Of a DNA stretch of 64,000 nucleotides, positions 11,855 through 25,165 are shown one piece after another. The position numbers and the translations under genes are program-made. The stretch's first letter is position 1. Each line of letters opens with the position of its first letter. Under the pieces are notes generated by a model. That model was given only the letters and a program-made list of their open reading frames with translations. It was not told where the DNA came from and did not search any database. Source of the stretch: Nageia nagi (Eukaryota > Pinophyta); assembly GCA_050084985.1 (NCBI GenBank), contig JBITNC010000001.1:166098001-166162000 (forward strand). Reading direction: 5' to 3'.

Positions 11855-12155
11855 AAAATAATTTTGGATATATACTAAAACACTGCTTGTATTGAATGTC
11901 CATATTGTATGCTTATTATGATAGTTACATGATGATATTCTTATTCATCTTTCCACATGTCGAAGCAAGTATGCATCGTTAAGCTAGTTTTGTGTATATA
12001 GCTAAACATAATTTTGGATATGTACCAAAATATTACTTGTATTGATAGGCCATACTATGTGCTTGTTATGATAGTTGTGTGATGAAACTCTTGTTCATAT
12101 TTCTGCATGCCAAAGTGAGTATGTGTCATTAAGCTAATTTTGTGTATATAACTTG
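11855..12155. repeat. 150-bp direct repeat in Tat-A 3' region
   Basis: Two tandem copies. ATTTTGGATA starts at 11,861 and 12,011, and the order CTTGTATTGA, TATGATAGTT, CATTAAGCTA/CGTTAAGCTA, TTTTGTGTATATA repeats. Non-coding. It lies between the left LTR and the antisense ORF. Confidence 0.75.
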
Positions 12156-12870
12156 GTTTTGATAATGCTACCTTTTTTCCTCATAGCAAGGTCTCATGAT
12201 AATCTTATGCAAAAGATTATTCTATTTTTAAATCATGTTCAATATTTTGAAGCTTGAAATGTTTAAGAGTCTTAATCTCTTCTATTCACATCACTTTGAG
12301 CGGTTTTGTTGAGCTAAGGGTTTGTTTAATGCTAACACATTTTACTATGAGTTTTCAATAAAAGCAGAATTTATAATTTTGCTTTTATATGATTAATTCC
12401 ATAAAAGCATATTAGGCTTATCTCTCTTCCACCTTATCATTATAGTCTTAGAAGGAGGGCTAAATATTTTAAAATTATACACTATCACTAATATGCTTTA
12501 TTATTATAGATAGAGGGCATATAATACTAGAGGATAAATATTAGTCCTTAAAGAGAGGGCTTAGTTTTTTTTACGATAACACATGAAATATTTAAATTAT
12601 CATGCTAAACAATGTTAAAGGAAGGCAATTTTAAATCTTTATATTGTAATTTTTTTGAATGTTTTATCAATTTAAGGAATCGCATACGTTTAGGGACAAT
12701 CGTCGATGACCCTTACAAATTGTTAGCATCTGACCCTAAGTCGCTAGCATTTGAGAGTACGAAGGGATAAAGAAAAAGAACCAAGATATCATTTTCTTAT
12801 TTGCTTTTTCCATCTATCAGACCTTTGTCACTCTCTTATCTTCACATTCATCGATTTTGACCTATTTTGT

Positions 12871-15220
12871 ATGCCTCCTATCCTTTTTGTGGGCCAAGAT
12901 GCCATTGTAGAGATGACCAACTCATAGAATGAGATCGTTCTGAGAAGAGGTAGGGTTTTAAAACTCTCTTTTTTAATTTTTTATTATTTTAGCTATTTTT
13001 AGTTTGTATTTTGAAAAATAAAGATTGTAGGATTACTAGTTTTAGTTTTTAGAGTATTTTAGACCATTTAATTTTTGCATTTAAGCTTTATTTTGATATA
13101 TTTGTCATTTTTAGAAACTCTCGACCATGAACGTTGACCAAGGTTGAGGGGTTGCAAAATCATCGAGACCGACCTTAGGTCACCAAAATTTTTATTTTTA
13201 ATTTTTTAAAAATAAAAAATAAAATATAAGCTTAGCTTAGCTATATATGCTTTCTAGGTCTTAGAGATATTTGAACCGAGAGGTCATTATCCTAATATCC
13301 TTTAACAGGATTATCAGCTACTTTCAAATGTCGATCATGCCTTTTTTGTGTAGTGGGTTTTGGTGTAAGACCCCATATGGGTCATATTCATTGGGAGTAT
13401 CCTCTCCTAGTAGCTTTGCTAGAGAGGTGGAACTCCACTACCTATACCTTCTATCTCTTGATAGGGGAGATGACGATTACGATGGAGGATATTCATCATC
13501 TGTATTGCTTACCTATTCACAATTAGAGGATCCATCATTTTATGGATAGAGAGTTGATTCAATTTATGGGGAGGAGAGTGTTGATAATGTGCTCTTAGAT
13601 ATCAATTCAGGGGGGATCCCCTCTATTGATATTGGTAGGATGATCGGTAGGGGACTATTAGGCCATCTTATCTTATGGTTATGATACAGTGTTATGCTCT
13701 TTTGGACATAAGTAGTGGTAGGTTTGCTTGGTAATTGTTACCCATTTTCATCGACATGATGTATCATAATACTATTTATGTGTGGGCTCCCACTCTATTG
13801 GAACAGGTCTATAGGGAGCTATTTTTCTATTCTTAGGGCCACAAACATTCATTGTCTATGACTATCACTCTTCAAGCTTAGGCATATGAGCATATCATTG
13901 TGGCTTGCTTTTAAGGACTTCTAATTCCAATCTTTGATACACATATTGTGTATCCAATTGGTATCATGAGGTGTAGATATGACTTCTATATTCATCCCAC
14001 TAATTGTGTGCATCGAGATATTGGTTATTATAGCACCATGATATCATAGTTGGTTCCTGATCATAGATGATTTTATCCTTACCACTCGTATCTAGTATGG
14101 GAGGAGCTTTAGATTTAGTTGATAGGCATCTGATAGGAGAGGGTGCTGAGTGGTTAACAAACATAATTTCTTGAGTACTTCTAATTTGACTATGTTAGAT
14201 GATAATTTTCTCTAGTAAAGGATGTTCCTCCAACTCCTGTAGGATTTCATAGAGAGGGTACCCTTCCTGTTTGGGGGTTCAACCATTGGTATATGTTGAG
14301 CTTGATCTTACATAAAGGAGGCATTAGAGGAGGATTCAGTTGAGGATGATGTAGGAGTCATCAAGACTTTTATTTCATGGTGGTAAATCAAGCTAGAGGG
14401 TGATGAGGAGTATGGACGTAGGGTGCATTAGAGAGTTGAGGATTTCAATGCTGAGGCTACACCAGTAGAGGAGGTGGATATGGAGCCTATTGCAGATGTT
14501 CTAGAGGAGATCGCATAGGGTGAGGAGATCACACAAGGTGAGGACGTTGCATAGGGTGAGGAGGCTTCATAGGGTAAGGAGGATGATGTCAAAGAGGAGG
14601 ATGTCCCTCCTCCCCATGTGCCTAATGCGAACACTTTATTGGGGGATATCTATGAGTTATGATTCTAGGTAGCTTATTTTAACTCATCTCACTATAGATA
14701 TAGGGTTGAGAGAGACCATTATAGGTGGGAGAGAGATGAGGCCCAAACCATGATTCAGACATTCTAGCAACAACAGGTTGGGGGAGCCAATATTTTTACA
14801 GGGGTTGATAGTTAGTCCTCATCTTTTATGAGAGGCATTTTTTAGTAGAGGGACTATTACATAACCATAGTGGCTACTTAGTTAACTTATGTTCTAGCTT
14901 TCACTCCTGACATATAGTATCACCTTCCTTTGAGGGGTTATATTCCTATGGATATTAGCACACTACCTACATCTATAACCAATGGTGCATAGAGAACTAC
15001 TAGCACTTAGGTCAAGCTAGCCAAACTAGCATTATCTCATAGAAGGAGTGTGACTATGGAGGTATCATCTCAGCATCCTGGTAAATCTCCTATGCTACAC
15101 AATGCAACATGAAACATGAGTCCTAGTGGTTTAGTAGGGATTGTGCATTCAGGATGAGGTATAGGAGAGACTAGTAATTAGGTTGGAGGAGATGGTAACT
15201 CTCATAAGGATGCCCCAACG
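12871..15220 (+). pseudogene. Antisense ORF of Tat-A with plant mobile domain
   Basis: A plus-strand reading frame, opposite to pol, from ATG 12,871 (MPPILFVGQD) to about 15,220, broken by stops and at least one shift. Around 13,780-14,110 one frame reads EQVYRELFFYS, then ITLQA(stop)AYEH, then HRDIGYY and FYPYHSYLVWEEL. The order YREL - LQxWAxE - RxxxYYR - PY is that of the plant mobile domain (PMD, aminotransferase-like, as in MAIN/MAIL proteins). Stops stand where PMD has Trp or Gln. Downstream is an acidic Glu/Asp-rich stretch (14,470-14,610) and a charged helical stretch near 14,700-14,770. Tat elements are known to carry extra ORFs, some antisense. Family assignment is by eye. Confidence 0.6.
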
Positions 15221-15239
15221 GGTTGATATTATGTTATTG

Positions 15240-17300
15240 TCACATTATTTCATGCTAGACATTGATATTATGGGATTTGATAGTGATACTATTCTTCTTT
15301 TTTTTTGATATCATGGGGTATGATTTAGCTTCATAGATGGACATGTCTTATTATTTTTTATCGATAGACCTTTCATTGCTTTTTTTGATGATGATGATGA
15401 TATGATGATGATGTTTTATGCATGTTTTGATATTATGTTTATGATGTATGGAAATTGATGATAAGTGTGTTTAGATGCATGTGTTACATGTTAACATCTT
15501 AACTTATGAATGTTTCATTCTATGTTTTGATAAGATGTTTAGCTTTAGTATTTGATGCATGTTTAATGGATACATATTTAATGCATGTTTATCATATTTT
15601 CATGAGATTTCTATGCATAGGATAATATTATTTTTATAGGAGTATGATATCAGATAACATCATTTTTTGTTCTTGGCTATTTTTATACATGGTTTTAACA
15701 TAATGTACTAGTATAACATATATGTATGTAATGAATGTATGGATATGCAAATGTATCATGCATGTGGTTATATATGAACATATATGAATGTGTAAATGAA
15801 TTTGGACATGTAGACACATATGGATATAAATATATGATATAAATGTATGGAACTAATGAATATTGAGTTAATGCAATATGAATGACATAATGAGTTGAGT
15901 ATAAACTATAATGTCATGGTAACTTATCAAGTTTTGTAATAATAATAACATATGTATTGTGGTATGAAATAGATGGATAATATAAATAAACAGTGTAATA
16001 AATAAAATACTCAATATTTAATCTTATCAATCAATATTTTGCTTTGATTTTGTCCACTAAGGATGATATAAAACAAGATTATAATACACATAAGTTTACT
16101 ATGAACTCATGTGTGTGCAATAATATTCATTTCTTTCTCTTAACATTCACAAACTAAATGTTTCAAGAGCATAAAATATGTAAGCTAATTCTCCTTATGA
16201 AACATACAATGGTCCATCATAGGGATTGGACATGTCATCACTTCATAAGGTATACTTCACTACTAGCTAGGTGTCCATAGCCTTGGTGAAGATTAACCCC
16301 TAGATCTCATTACAACCTTGCTCTATTTCCAATCAAGGATACATAGCCTCGATAGAGGATACTACAATCACCCAAGAATTCTTCATATTATTTTTATTTT
16401 ATTTTTGAATCTTTTTTTGCAATCTTGAATCTCATTTTTTTGTGCCTGTATCCTATCTCTTGGGTTCGGGATGAAGCAAAATAATAGGAGAATAAAAACT
16501 TGAAATTATGCTCAAGGAACATCTAGTCTTTGATTGTTTTGAGACTTTTGGATGTGAAAATGTGTATGAGTTCATAATATCCTACAAGTGTATCATGGTT
16601 ATATTTTTTTATCATCCTAAGTTTTAAAAACTTGACATAAGATCTTTAAACAAAATCAAATATGAATATAATATCTACTGTTCACCTCTTTATGCATAAA
16701 TACAACTATATATATATATGAATAATGCATGAGTGGATGTGTGTTCTTACGGATACATATAACTTGCTAAGTTACCCTAATCATCATGGTTGATACTTAA
16801 TTACTATGACACTCAAGGATAACAAATGAACAAAATGACATGAAATGAACACATAAGGCAGTGCACCCAATAGCCAAGATGCTTTAGAAATATATATTTG
16901 TGAGTATACATATATACATAATATAATATTTTTTTATATTTTATCATGGATTTTTCAATTTTATTTTTGAATATTTTTATTATTTTTGGATTTTGAGAAT
17001 ATTTGATTTTTAGGTTTTTTGGGATTTTAATTTTTTTAGGATTTTTTTAAGAATTTTTTTATTTTAGGGTTTTTGTTTTTCTATTGTTCTTGTCATTTTC
17101 ATAATGCAATATGATGAACAATTTATGAATGATGCTCCAAAAGGGGCTTTTTATGAATAATCCAACTTTTATGACTCAAAATATAGTAATATGGTAGTCT
17201 TAATCGAAGGTGAATAGGCCCTTCTCCAAGAATAGATGGTTGATGATGAATAGGATAAAAAACTAATGTTGATGATATAGTGGTACATATTGTTATTGGT
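15240..17300. other. Tat-A 3' untranslated region, AT-rich, no gene
   Basis: Low-complexity DNA with a TGATGA/ATGATG microsatellite near 15,386-15,412, ATG/CAT-rich stretches at 15,700-15,840 and T-rich runs near 16,930-17,080. No frame with recognisable content was found on either strand. Confidence 0.5.
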
Positions 17301-17309
17301 TTTGGTTTA

Positions 17310-18673
17310 AATTTTCTTATAACTCATTTTGGTTTGGGTGATGAAGTTGAAGATTCATTACATACCTTACGAAGTTTTAAGTAAAATGGTATATATATAG
17401 GATATGATGATTCAAGTGGAGGTGGAATGGGTGGTAATAAAGAGAGTTGTATTGTGTTTTCGATAAGAGATGTAATATACATACTCTCAATATGTATTGA
17501 ATAAGTTTTGACTTCTTTTTCAATTTTACTTCTTTGATTAAGATGTTGTATAGTTTTTTTCAAATCATAGCTTTACATTTATAGGATCATTCGCACAATA
17601 GTTCTTGATAAAGAGTAAGCTATAGTCATATATGATTTCATCATTTGAGATTGATTGAGTATTATATTCCACTACTTTTTCATTGATAAATTTAGTTAGA
17701 GAGAGAGATCGTACCATATATTTGATAGTTATATGATCAACATAATTCAATATAGTGAAATAGATGGATTAGACTCATTTCTGATTCTCGCTCCATCCAC
17801 ATTTCTTTTGCTTCTAGTTCAATGACTACTTTTAGATCATTAGTTTTTAATGTCCATGCTTCTAATGTTCATTTGTCATAATAAGTAATGGCTATTAATT
17901 TTTGTAATTCTTCAGGTAAAGAAAAGAAAGGAGCTATAAGGGTATAAGGATATTTTGGTAATAACTTCAGATATTCATCTCCTTTATACCTAGTGGCAAA
18001 GTTTTGATTTATGGGATCAAACTGATATTATAGATTTTTAGAAATATTTAATTCTCTCACTATTGATATTTTTTTTATTATTGCATGAAGGAGATTCAAG
18101 AAACCTTGAATTTATATGAGAAAATCATCGATTGAATTTTTCTTTAAGATTTTTTGATTGCCTTGGTTTATGAACAAATGTAGGAGAAAAATCATATATT
18201 AATTTTTGATGATACAAATATCTTGCAATTTGATTCATCCATGCAAACACTGGGCTTAAGTTTCATGGAGTATGGTATGCCACATTCAAGACCCAAGTAT
18301 TAAAGGTATAATCTAATATTATTCTAGGAGATGCAATAGGCCAATATAGACATAACAAATTTATTTTATCAACTTGAGTATGGTAATGCTAATAGCCTAA
18401 GAAATACATACCTTTATCTACATGGATGTCTATGTTGTCTTCTTTAAAGTACATTTTCCATCCATCATACTTATTTGGATAGATGTTCAAGGCTAGGATC
18501 GTCTACATGTCAATGGGTAGACAAAGAAAAATTTTAGATTCTTGAGTAGGGTATTGTGATATTATAGCAATGGCACTATCTCCTAAGTATCTTGGCTTCT
18601 CAAGCCAAGGTATTTTTTATATCCCTCTTTTGTTAGCTATTAGATGAACACTCTTGCTTCTCTTGTATGCCAT
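17310..18673 (-). pseudogene. Unrecognised ORF downstream of Tat-A integrase
   Basis: Starting at ATG 18,673 (MAYKRSKSVHLIANKRGI) one frame stays readable down to about 18,060, interrupted only by isolated stops (TAA, TAG, TAG, TGA, TGA) at least four of which one transition would turn into CAG, CGA or TGG. Readable patches include IPWLEKPRYLGDSAIAIIS, KYDGWKMYFKEDNIDIHVDK and YTFNTWVLNVAYHTP. After a shift near 18,040 the neighbouring frame continues with YKGDEYLKLLPKYPYTL and FSLPEELQKLIAITYYDK, then the charged LEAKEMWMERE. That implies an original protein of roughly 400 residues in the same sense as pol. No catalytic motif, signal peptide or membrane segment is evident, and I do not recognise the family. 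It could be an envelope-position ORF, an element-specific protein or a captured host gene. Confidence 0.5.
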
Positions 18674-18799
18674 CTATTCAAATGCATTAATATTTGTGAG
18701 TTCCTTATGAAAACACTTTTTTGTTCATTCAAAACCTATTTACATTATGTACAATGTGACAAAACAAATATTTAACTATAGAAAGGGTAAAGATGGGTG

Positions 18800-21700
18800 A
18801 TGTTTATAGGTTCATGCTCTTCATTTCCTTCCATGTTAGCTAGATGATAGGCTCCAAAACCAAATTTTTTCTTGACAATATATGGTCCTAACAAATTAGG
18901 AGCAAACTTATTATGAAGTTAAAATTCCATACCTAATGTTTTTTTATTTTCTTTGAGTACTAAATCCCCTATATTGAATTCACAAATTTTAGATTTTTTA
19001 TCAAAGGCCTTCTTTATGCGATTTTGACGCGTTTTCATGTGTTCTAACACATGAATTCATCTTTCATCTAGTAATAGTAATTGATCTAACCTAGTTTGAT
19101 GAGTTGCTTCATCCATTATGTAATCTTGTAAAGTAATTCGTAAAGAAGGGATTTCGATTTCTAATGGTAATACTGCTTCTGCTCCATAGACTAGACAAAA
19201 TGGGATTTCCCTAATAGGAGTTCTAATACTAGTGTGATATGCCCATAAAGCATGTGGAATTCTGAGATGCTAATCTCTATGGGAATCATTTATTATTTTC
19301 AATAGTATACTCCTAATGGTTTATTTTTTGCTTCAGCTTGACCATTTTCTTGGGGGCAATATGGTGTGGAGAAGCTAATCATAATGTGATATCTTTTACA
19401 TAAATCCAATACTTCTTTATTTTTAAAATTCTTTCCATTATCTGTGATAGTTTGAGTAAGAATCCCAAAATAAAAAATGATATGGTGTTCTATGAATTCT
19501 ACTATTTTAGGATCTTTGGTGGAAATCATGGGCATAGCTTAAACCCATGTCATGAAGTATTTTGTAGCTATAATTATAAACTTATATCCATCAGACAATG
19601 TGGGAGATATTTGACCAATAGTACCTAATGCCCATCATGAAAATGGCCATAGCCATTGCATTGGTTGTAAGGTTTGTGATGGTTGACCAAAATGGTGAGC
19701 ATGTTTTTGGCATTTAAAATATTTATTAATATACTCAACACATTCACGTTCCATTGTAGGCCAATAATATCCCATGCATATTAATCATTTTGTGATGGCT
19801 AGACCACTAAAATATCCTCCACATATTACATCGGGTGCACATGAAATCATAATTTATGAATCTATCGATTCTAAACATCTAAGCAATATACCATCAAAAA
19901 CTCTTCAATACAACATGTATCCTAACATGCAATAATGGGAAGCTTTTAATTTAAATGCTTTCATGGCTGATTTTGTCAGGTCTTTAGGTAAAACTTCATG
20001 TCTTAAGAATTTAACTAGTTGATCAGTCCATAAATGTTTATCTTCTATAGTGATGTCTAAGACTTCATATGTCTTATCGTCTATTTCTAAATTAGATTCC
20101 ATTATCTGTATTACTTCAATATGAATGGTACATCAATGGGGATCTTATGGTATCAAAGACCCTATTGATGCCATTGCATCAACAAACCTATTAGTTGATC
20201 TAGGTGATGTCTCTATTTCATACTTTTCAAAGGAGTGCAATAAAATTTCTACTAATTATTTACATTTTTGAAGTAATGGTTCCTTACATTGGAAGAGTCC
20301 CTTAACTTGATTTACTATTAATAGTGAATCTCTAATGAATTTTACTTTTCTTATTTTTATTTTTATTGCAATTTTGATAGCTAGTATCAAGGCTTCATAT
20401 TCAACATTATTATTAGTGCATGAGAAACTTAACTTAAATGAATATGGAATGGGTATCCTTTGTGGGGTAACAAATACAACACCTACACCTCCACCTTATT
20501 CACATCGTGACCCATCAAAGTAAATTTTCATATCCCAATCATCTTCTAATTCAACAGGAAGTTCTATTTCATCTAACTAAAAAATATGTTTATTAGGTAA
20601 TTAAATTACAAGAGGTTTATCATCTTGTAAAGGCCCCTCTGTAAGATAATCAACTATAACTTGACCTTTGATTAAATTTTGGCTTATGAATTGTAAATCA
20701 AATTCTATTAAATGCATAATCCACTTATATGTTCTAGTATTTTGATATGTTTTATTCATCATGTATTTAAGTGGATCTACCTTCACAATCACATACGTTT
20801 TATGATTAAGTATGTAATGTCTAAGTTTCTTGGTTACAAAGACAACTGCTAAACATAACTTTTCCATATATACATATCTTATTTTGTAATCAACTAAGGT
20901 TTGACTAAGATAGTATATAGCTTATTCTTTATTATTCTCACTCTTTGGAGCAAGCATTGTTCCTAATGCTATTTTCGTAGCTTGCAAATATAGTAAAAAT
21001 GGTTCTCCTTCCTTTGGAGAAATCAAAACTGGTGGTGATAAGAAATATCATTTTATTTCTTCAAACATTTCCTATTGTTCTATACCATAATGAAAAAAAT
21101 TACTTTTTTCAACAATTTATTAAAGGGTTTGCATTTATCTGATAGTTGTGAAATTAAGTGACTTATTACTTGCAATTTTCCTTGCAAATTTTGTAATTGT
21201 TTTATATTTGAAGGAGGTGGCATGTTTACTATAGCTTTTATTTCATTAGGGTCTACTTAAATTATTTATATTTATATAATGAACCCTAATAACTTTCCTG
21301 AGGTTACCCCAAATACACATTTTTTGGGATTTAACCTAACATTGTGCTTTAATAATCCAATAAGATTTTTATAAGTACATCGGGATGTTGGTCCCTAGTT
21401 TTATATTTAGCCAACAAATAATCCACATAGTCTTCAATGATATCATACATGTAGTCATGAAAAATATATATCATTGCTCTTTGATAAGTTTCCCTAGGAT
21501 TTTTCAAACCAAAGGGCATAACTTTATAAAAAAAGGTTCTATAAGGTGTTGTACATGTTGTTTTATGCTAATCTTCTAGAGAAACTTTTATTTGATTATA
21601 CCTAGAAAATCCATCCATAAGTGAAAGCATTTCATGTCTAGTCATTGCATCAACCAAATTTTCAATATTTGGGAGCAAAAAATCAACTTTTGAACATGCT

Positions 21701-23355
21701 TTATTTAAATCCCTATTTGATTTTACCATAGGTTTCTTTACCAATACCATGTTTGAAATCCAATCAAAATAATCGATAGGTTGGATAAACTTGGCCTCTA
21801 ATAACTTTTGTAATTCTTCTTTTACCATTAGGGCTATCGTAGTATGTATCTTTCATAATTTTTGCTTCACAGGTTTTACATCTTCTTTGAGACTTAAATT
21901 ATGAACTACCAGACTTGTATCTATTCCTAGCATATTCGCATATGACCATGTAAATATTTTTGGTTTTTATTTAAGAATATATATGAATGTATTTTGCTTC
22001 TCTTTAGTCAAGGATTTTCCTAATTGAACAATCTTAGGATTATTAGGATCATCACTTAAATTTACATTGATTGTTTCTTCAATCCGCATATGTGATCCTT
22101 CTTCTAACTAACTAGGTATAGGAGTCTAATTTTTATCAGTCAAAGCATACTCCTCATCTTCTCCATCATTTTGTTCAATCACTGTTGTATTTACCATAGG
22201 TTTATTTATTTGGCATATGATATCTACATCCTTAAATTCTTGTATCATTGGATTTTGCAAAATGAGTGTAAAATTGATAGTATCTTTATTTATCATAAAG
22301 TCATATATCTCTTTAATTTGAACCATATTGATTGAAATAATATCGCAAAATAGATGTCTAGGTATTGATACTTATGATTCTGTATCACTATAGTCAACCA
22401 ACTATGTATGTGACTCTTCATACTCAATATTTTCAAGTTCTAATTCAAGTATCTCTGGATTAGAACTATTTTTAGTTTTAACTTTATAACCTAATCCTAT
22501 TTTATCAGTAGGCAATTGATAATAAATATCAATCATGTATCTAGGTCCTTGTTCATATCGACCTAAGCTACATCCTTTCCATTGATATCTATGAAAATGT
22601 CATTGAATAAAGGATCTTACGAAAGGTGATAAATATTCTAATGAATTACAAAAAATACCTTTATTAGGTTTAGGTATAGAAATCAGTGTATGTTCAATAG
22701 GTATTGCATATATGAAGGATGTATGATTAGGAATATTTCCTAATGGCACCAATTGTCCCACCACACTAGGAGCTTCACGTGGTCGTACAAAATCTTGAAC
22801 AAAGGGAATGTTGAAGATTACATCATTAATTTTTCATATTCCCCTATATTTAAATCAAATAACTTTATAATCAATAGATAAATATCCAATGATTTATTGT
22901 GTTTAATATCATAATTTTGAGATGAAATATTTATCTGAGCTAAATTTTTTGATAAGATGCATCATTTAATTTATCTAACATATGAACTTATTTTTCACAA
23001 GATTTCTTATATTGTAGTATTATCTTTTGAGAAGGCAAACTTTTATCAAGTTTTAAATGATCATTTCTAACTTTGAATGATTAATAATTTGCTTCTCTTT
23101 TGCCTTTTCTAAAGAAGTATAGTTATTGTCTTCAACATCATCTACTAAGGGCTCACTCTTTGGCATGGATGTCATAAAAAAGTGAGTAGAGGGTAAGCTT
23201 ATTTCATCTAGTATACCAACTATATTACAATGTGAGTATGAATTATCATCTCTAGGTACACAATGTACCACTCCTTCATGAATGTATTTTAAGAAATTAT
23301 GATATGTTTAAGGAACACATTGCATGTCCTTGATCCATGGTCTACCTAGGAGGAT
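18800..23355 (-). pseudogene. Tat-A pol relic: PR, RT, RNase H, aRNase H, integrase
   Basis: Read downwards from 23,355: the end of the protease domain with LILLGRPWIKDMQCVP; a linker to about 21,900; RT from 21,828 (KLLEAKFIQPIDYFDW, LSLMDGFSRYNQIKVS) with the catalytic box at 21,429-21,418 reading YVDY instead of YVDD; RNase H at 20,867-20,601 (MEKLCLAVVF, LRHYILNHKTYV); a second, archaeal-type RNase H at about 20,540-20,290 (YFDGS, NNNVEYEALILAI, RDSLLIVNQ); the integrase zinc-binding region near 19,780-19,700; and the integrase core near 19,640-19,299 (ITDNGKNF, PQENGQAEAKNK). The second integrase Asp and the Glu remain; the first Asp position is substituted. Stops occur throughout. The two RNase H domains identify the Tat lineage. 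Confidence 0.85.
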
Positions 23356-24886
23356 TAATGAATTTAATCCTTTTGAATAAACTCTAAACTACTAATTTCT
23401 CATGGAGGTTCACACAACATCAATACAAAACTCAATAACATAAGGCAATCTCTAAAATAACACAAGATATAAGTGGTTCCTCCCTTCTTGAGAGTACGTA
23501 CACTAACTAAGATCTTCTTAATTTAAATGACTCTCTTACAGAATATCTCCTCTTTCTTCAAACCCTAATCCTAGCTTTACAAGAATTCCAATACAATGAG
23601 AGGAGGGGTACTTCTGAATTTATAAGGAGAAACCCATCCTTTAACATCCCTTTAACTCAAGGGTAAGGTTAAATATGTTTCTATTTTAATCTTATTTCTA
23701 AATTTATTCCTCTTTCTATTTTTATTCCCTTAATGCTTTAAGGTATCTAAAGATCCTTTAAGCATTAAGTGAATTTACATATAAAGAGAAATATAATACA
23801 ATATTACATTATAAATTCTAACACTCCCCCTTAATGTAATATTGGGATAGAGCTTAGAGAAAGAAGAGAGAGAGATTAAGAGAGAGAGAGTTCTCATCCA
23901 AAAAGATACAAGAAGAAATGAGAACTTTTACATCATTGACAAATAAGCAAGATCTTAGTTTGAGACTCATTACAACACCATTTGACAAAATGGTTTACAA
24001 TACAATCAATTATCATAACTAGTTTCACTGTAAGTACAGTCAATCAACATTGAGTTGATATGTGAGCCTCCATGAGCTATATAAAGTAACCTGCATTCTC
24101 AATATGAAACTTGCAAGCTACAAGAATCTCATAAACAAGACTAGTTATATGCATTATATAAACATTTATATCAATCACCAGATAAATGAACTAAGTAATG
24201 CCATCCATAAATTGATCAATGATTCACTATAAGTCATCACAAAGATGCCAAGCCAATACTTATAATCATCTGTTGTATATTTGAAACATTTGTTGATCAA
24301 ACAAGAGCATATGCATATATAACAAACTCACATATGGATAACCAAACAGTGCCAACAAACACATATGAATTCATCACATAGTGATAACAAAAAAAAATGT
24401 ACCATGAGTTCCTCATAGAGAGTGAACTAACCACAGAGGTGTACATTTAGATCAACACTATACAACAAAAAATCCTCCTAGGGATGAATTTGTCATCATA
24501 GATATGAATTAATATAGGAATTTAGACTTCACTCCCCCTTGAGGAAAACTTCACTACCATAAGAAACTATCAAAGTGAGCACATAAAGTTTCTTAATGTG
24601 GCTAGTGAATAAATTAGGAGAGACAAATTCAAATGAATAGAGTTGCAGTTATTACATCAAGAACTTTCTCACTAATACAATGTGCTTGGATTTATGATAC
24701 ACTATAAGTCACCCAAGCTCATACTTATAGTTACCAATAAAGGAATGTATAAATAAAAGATACAAACCAAACAAAAGTTGAACAACTTTATTAATAAGGA
24801 AGAAATGATAATGGATTCAACAAGAATTCAACATTTACTTCCCTTTTAAGGGCAACTTCAGTAACCCAATAGACTCCCTAAGCTTA
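23356..24886 (-). mobile_element. Truncated copia-2-family element nested in Tat-A
   Basis: The reverse complement of this stretch matches the 3' end of copia-2 (about 37,560-37,700, then 39,500-40,935). It comprises a complete LTR at 23,356-23,823 (terminal CA decayed to TA), the polypurine block AAGGGGGAG adjoining it, the long 3' untranslated region, and the last codons of RNase H near 24,880. Everything 5' of that is absent; the next element begins at 24,887. It interrupts Tat-A just before LILLGRPW. It keeps the single-copy arrangement, without the 1.87 kb duplication seen in copia-2. Confidence 0.85.
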
Positions 24887-25153
24887 TGTTATAATCCCAT
24901 AATATGTATTAGGAATAGTATTTATGTTTAGTCCCATGTGTACTATGCATTGGGTTACTTATGTTGTGAAAGCTATTTATAGGGGGTTTCCCTATTATTA
25001 ATAAAAAGAAGAATTAATTAAGTTTTATGTGAAAAGTGATTCTCAAGGAGGTGCCCTCCTTGAAGTGATGCAAGTGATTCTTTAATGTAGAATTAGTGTA
25101 TTTTTGTAGGAGTGAGCCATAATCTATTTATGGTCCATTAGGATCATAACATC

Positions 25154-25165
25154 TAGTATCAGAGC
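25154..25165 (+). promoter_or_regulatory. Primer-binding site, one mismatch
   Basis: TAGTATCAGAGC begins two bases after the left LTR. It equals the initiator tRNA-Met primer site except for G to A at position 2, again a deamination-type change. Confidence 0.75.

Noticed and set aside
14428-14634. Ser/Thr-rich minus-strand frame (MFALGTWGGG)
   Set aside because: It is the complement of the acidic GAG/GAT-rich part of the antisense PMD frame on the plus strand.
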